A DNA stretch of 41,970 nt. Source: Methylacidiphilales bacterium. Its GTDB lineage: Bacteria > Verrucomicrobiota > Verrucomicrobiia > Methylacidiphilales > UBA1321. Positions 40,920-41,970 of this stretch are shown here, in pieces. A program made the translations under genes and the position numbers. A model generated the notes under the pieces. It was not told where the DNA came from, searched no databases, and saw only the letters and a list, made by a program, of their open reading frames with translations. The stretch lies in NCBI GenBank assembly GCA_021272315.1, contig JAJSLI010000088.1:1-41970 (forward strand), written 5' to 3'. The first letter of the stretch is position 1; each line of letters opens with the position of its first letter.

Positions 40920-41970
40920 TTACTTAAAGTTCTTCGTGTACGCGTTGATTTGCGCCTGCGTGAAACCGATTATGGCAGGGGCGGCTGACTTCTGCGCGTG
41001 CTCGAAATAATCGCGGTACCAGGCGACGGTTTGCGCGACGGTCTCCGCAAAATCCCAGCGCGGCTGCCAGCCGAGCGTCGCGCGCGCCTTGTCGATGGCG
41101 AGGCTCAGCAGCGGCGCTTCCGGGAGATGCTTCTCCTGGTGGACCTGTTCCCATTTGCCGGGCCAGTGGCGCAGCACCTCCTCGACCAAATCGCGCACGC
41201 TCCGGTTCGACCCGGGATCGGGCCCGAAATTGAAAGCCTGCGCGTAGCGGGCGATCTCCTCCGCCGATTTTTTGTGCCGCGCCTGCTCGAGTTTCGCGCC
41301 CAGCAGCAGGTAGCCGCTTAGCGGTTCGATCACGTGCTGCCAGGGCCGGGTGAAGGCCGGATTCCGCACCGGCACCGGCCGGCCCGCCGAGAGCGCCCGG
41401 ACGCAGTCGGGCACGAGCCGGTCCTCGGCCCAGTCCCCGCCGCCGATCACGTTGCCCGCGCGGGCTGAGGCGAGCGCGACCTCCGTGCCGTGCGAGAAAA
41501 ACGAATCGCGGTAAGCTGCCACGACCAGTTCCGCCGCCGCCTTGCTCGCGCTGTAGGGATCGTGGCCGCCGAGCGGATCGCTCTCCTTGAAATTCCGCGC
41601 ATTACTGCCGTGCGCGGCACTGTCGTTCTCGTAACATTTGTCGGTGGTGACGACGACGACGGAGCAGGGGAAATTTCCCGCCCGCATCGCTTCGAGCACG
41701 TGCGCCGTCCCGAGCGCGTTGGTGGCGAACGTCCGTACCGGCTCGCGGTAGGAGACGCGCACCAGCGCCTGCGCCGCCAGGTGAAAAACGAACTCGGGCT
41801 TCAGCTCGGCCATCCGCGCTTTCACGCGTGCGGCGTCGGTGATGTCGAGGATTTCGTGCCGCAGCCGCTTCTCCAGCCCCAGCGCCTCGAAAAGCGAGGG
41901 TCTCAACGGCGGCAGCGCCCACCCGTGCACCTCCGCGCCGAGGCCGAGGAGCCATTCGCAGAGCCACGCG
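40920..41970 (-). CDS. rfbG: CDP-glucose 4,6-dehydratase, N-terminus cut by window edge
   Basis: Second step of the CDP-sugar route, CDP-glucose to CDP-4-keto-6-deoxyglucose. The frame runs to the window edge and the first visible residues (AWLCEWLLGLGAEVHG) match the segment just after the RfbG glycine-rich GFKG motif, so only about 25 residues are missing; a GTG at 41930 is not the true start. Seen: VFHLAAQALVR, VVVTTDKCYEN (active-site Thr), DPYSASK catalytic Tyr/Lys, and GNVIGGGDWAEDRLVPD, typical of RfbG. About 349 residues visible. Convergent with rfbF. Confidence 0.93.
   Translation of the reverse strand, partial: AWLCEWLLGLGAEVHGWALPPLRPSLFEALGLEKRLRHEILDITDAARVKARMAELKPEFVFHLAAQALVRVSYREPVRTFATNALGTAHVLEAMRAGNFPCSVVVVTTDKCYENDSAAHGSNARNFKESDPLGGHDPYSASKAAAELVVAAYRDSFFSHGTEVALASARAGNVIGGGDWAEDRLVPDCVRALSAGRPVPVRNPAFTRPWQHVIEPLSGYLLLGAKLEQARHKKSAEEIARYAQAFNFGPDPGSNRSVRDLVEEVLRHWPGKWEQVHQEKHLPEAPLLSLAIDKARATLGWQPRWDFAETVAQTVAWYRDYFEHAQKSAAPAIIGFTQAQINAYTKNFK

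Noticed and set aside
1-41970. tRNA, rRNA, CRISPR array, riboswitch or prophage
   Set aside because: None was recognised by reading; small RNAs or weak riboswitches cannot be excluded without a covariance-model search.

Overview
The window is a gene-dense, high-GC bacterial chromosome segment of about 42 kb, read here as most consistent with Verrucomicrobiota or another PVC-group bacterium. This rests on gene style and content: an EF-P of the 'TPGNLRAF' type, many secreted or carbohydrate-active proteins, TPR-rich proteins, and dispersed palindromes after genes. No rRNA or phylogenetic marker settles it. No tRNA, rRNA, CRISPR array, prophage or replication origin was found. Both window edges cut genes: nagB on the left and a CDP-glucose 4,6-dehydratase on the right.

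Layout. (1) 0-3.7 kb: nagB and a Gfo/Idh/MocA oxidoreductase face a divergent AraC-type regulator, followed by an ADP-ribosylglycohydrolase-like protein. (2) 3.8-7.2 kb: efp, an AT-richer leftward trio (metallo-beta-lactamase fold, DUF2071, DCC thiol-disulfide family), then 5-formyltetrahydrofolate cyclo-ligase. (3) 7.2-13.4 kb: a large secreted GH31 glycosidase, a YdeI-like protein, a secreted unknown, an aldo/keto reductase and a non-autonomous REP-type repeat. (4) 13.4-18.8 kb: a translationally coupled operon (M20 deacylase, membrane flippase-like protein, GT2), divergent from a fused sugar kinase/MurNAc-6-P etherase. (5) 18.9-24.3 kb: a secreted coiled-coil/TPR protein, a PTS EIIA protein, and rho-rhlE. 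(6) 24.5-31.7 kb: a TMTC-like membrane/TPR protein, GH1 beta-glucosidase, a left-handed beta-helix protein coupled to lgt, ilvH, hpt and pyrH. (7) 31.7-42 kb: surface-polysaccharide genes (SDR epimerase, two large membrane proteins, NeuB-like synthase, GtrB-like GT2, rfbF, rfbG), interrupted by a pilin-like unknown and a complete RAYT transposase element.

How it fits together. Two themes recur. Amino-sugar and glycoside use is represented by nagB, the kinase-MurQ fusion, GH31, GH1 and PTS EIIA. Envelope and polysaccharide building is represented by the flippase-like protein, GT2s, lgt, NeuB-like protein and CDP-sugar enzymes. Core housekeeping genes (efp, rho, rhlE, pyrH, ilvH, hpt) are interleaved. 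Several segments are visibly AT-richer than the core (about 4.4-5.6, 10.4-13.4, 24.5-26.6, 34.5-36.4 and 39.5-40.9 kb) and may be acquired.

The most distinctive observations are the BadF-kinase/MurQ fusion, an EF-P whose tip residue is Asn, a RAYT element with double-hairpin ends plus a matching non-autonomous copy 27 kb away, an in-frame amber codon splitting a GT2 from a disordered tail, and a duplicated cyclo-ligase 3' end flanking the GH31 gene. I see no clearly new multi-gene defence or mobile system.
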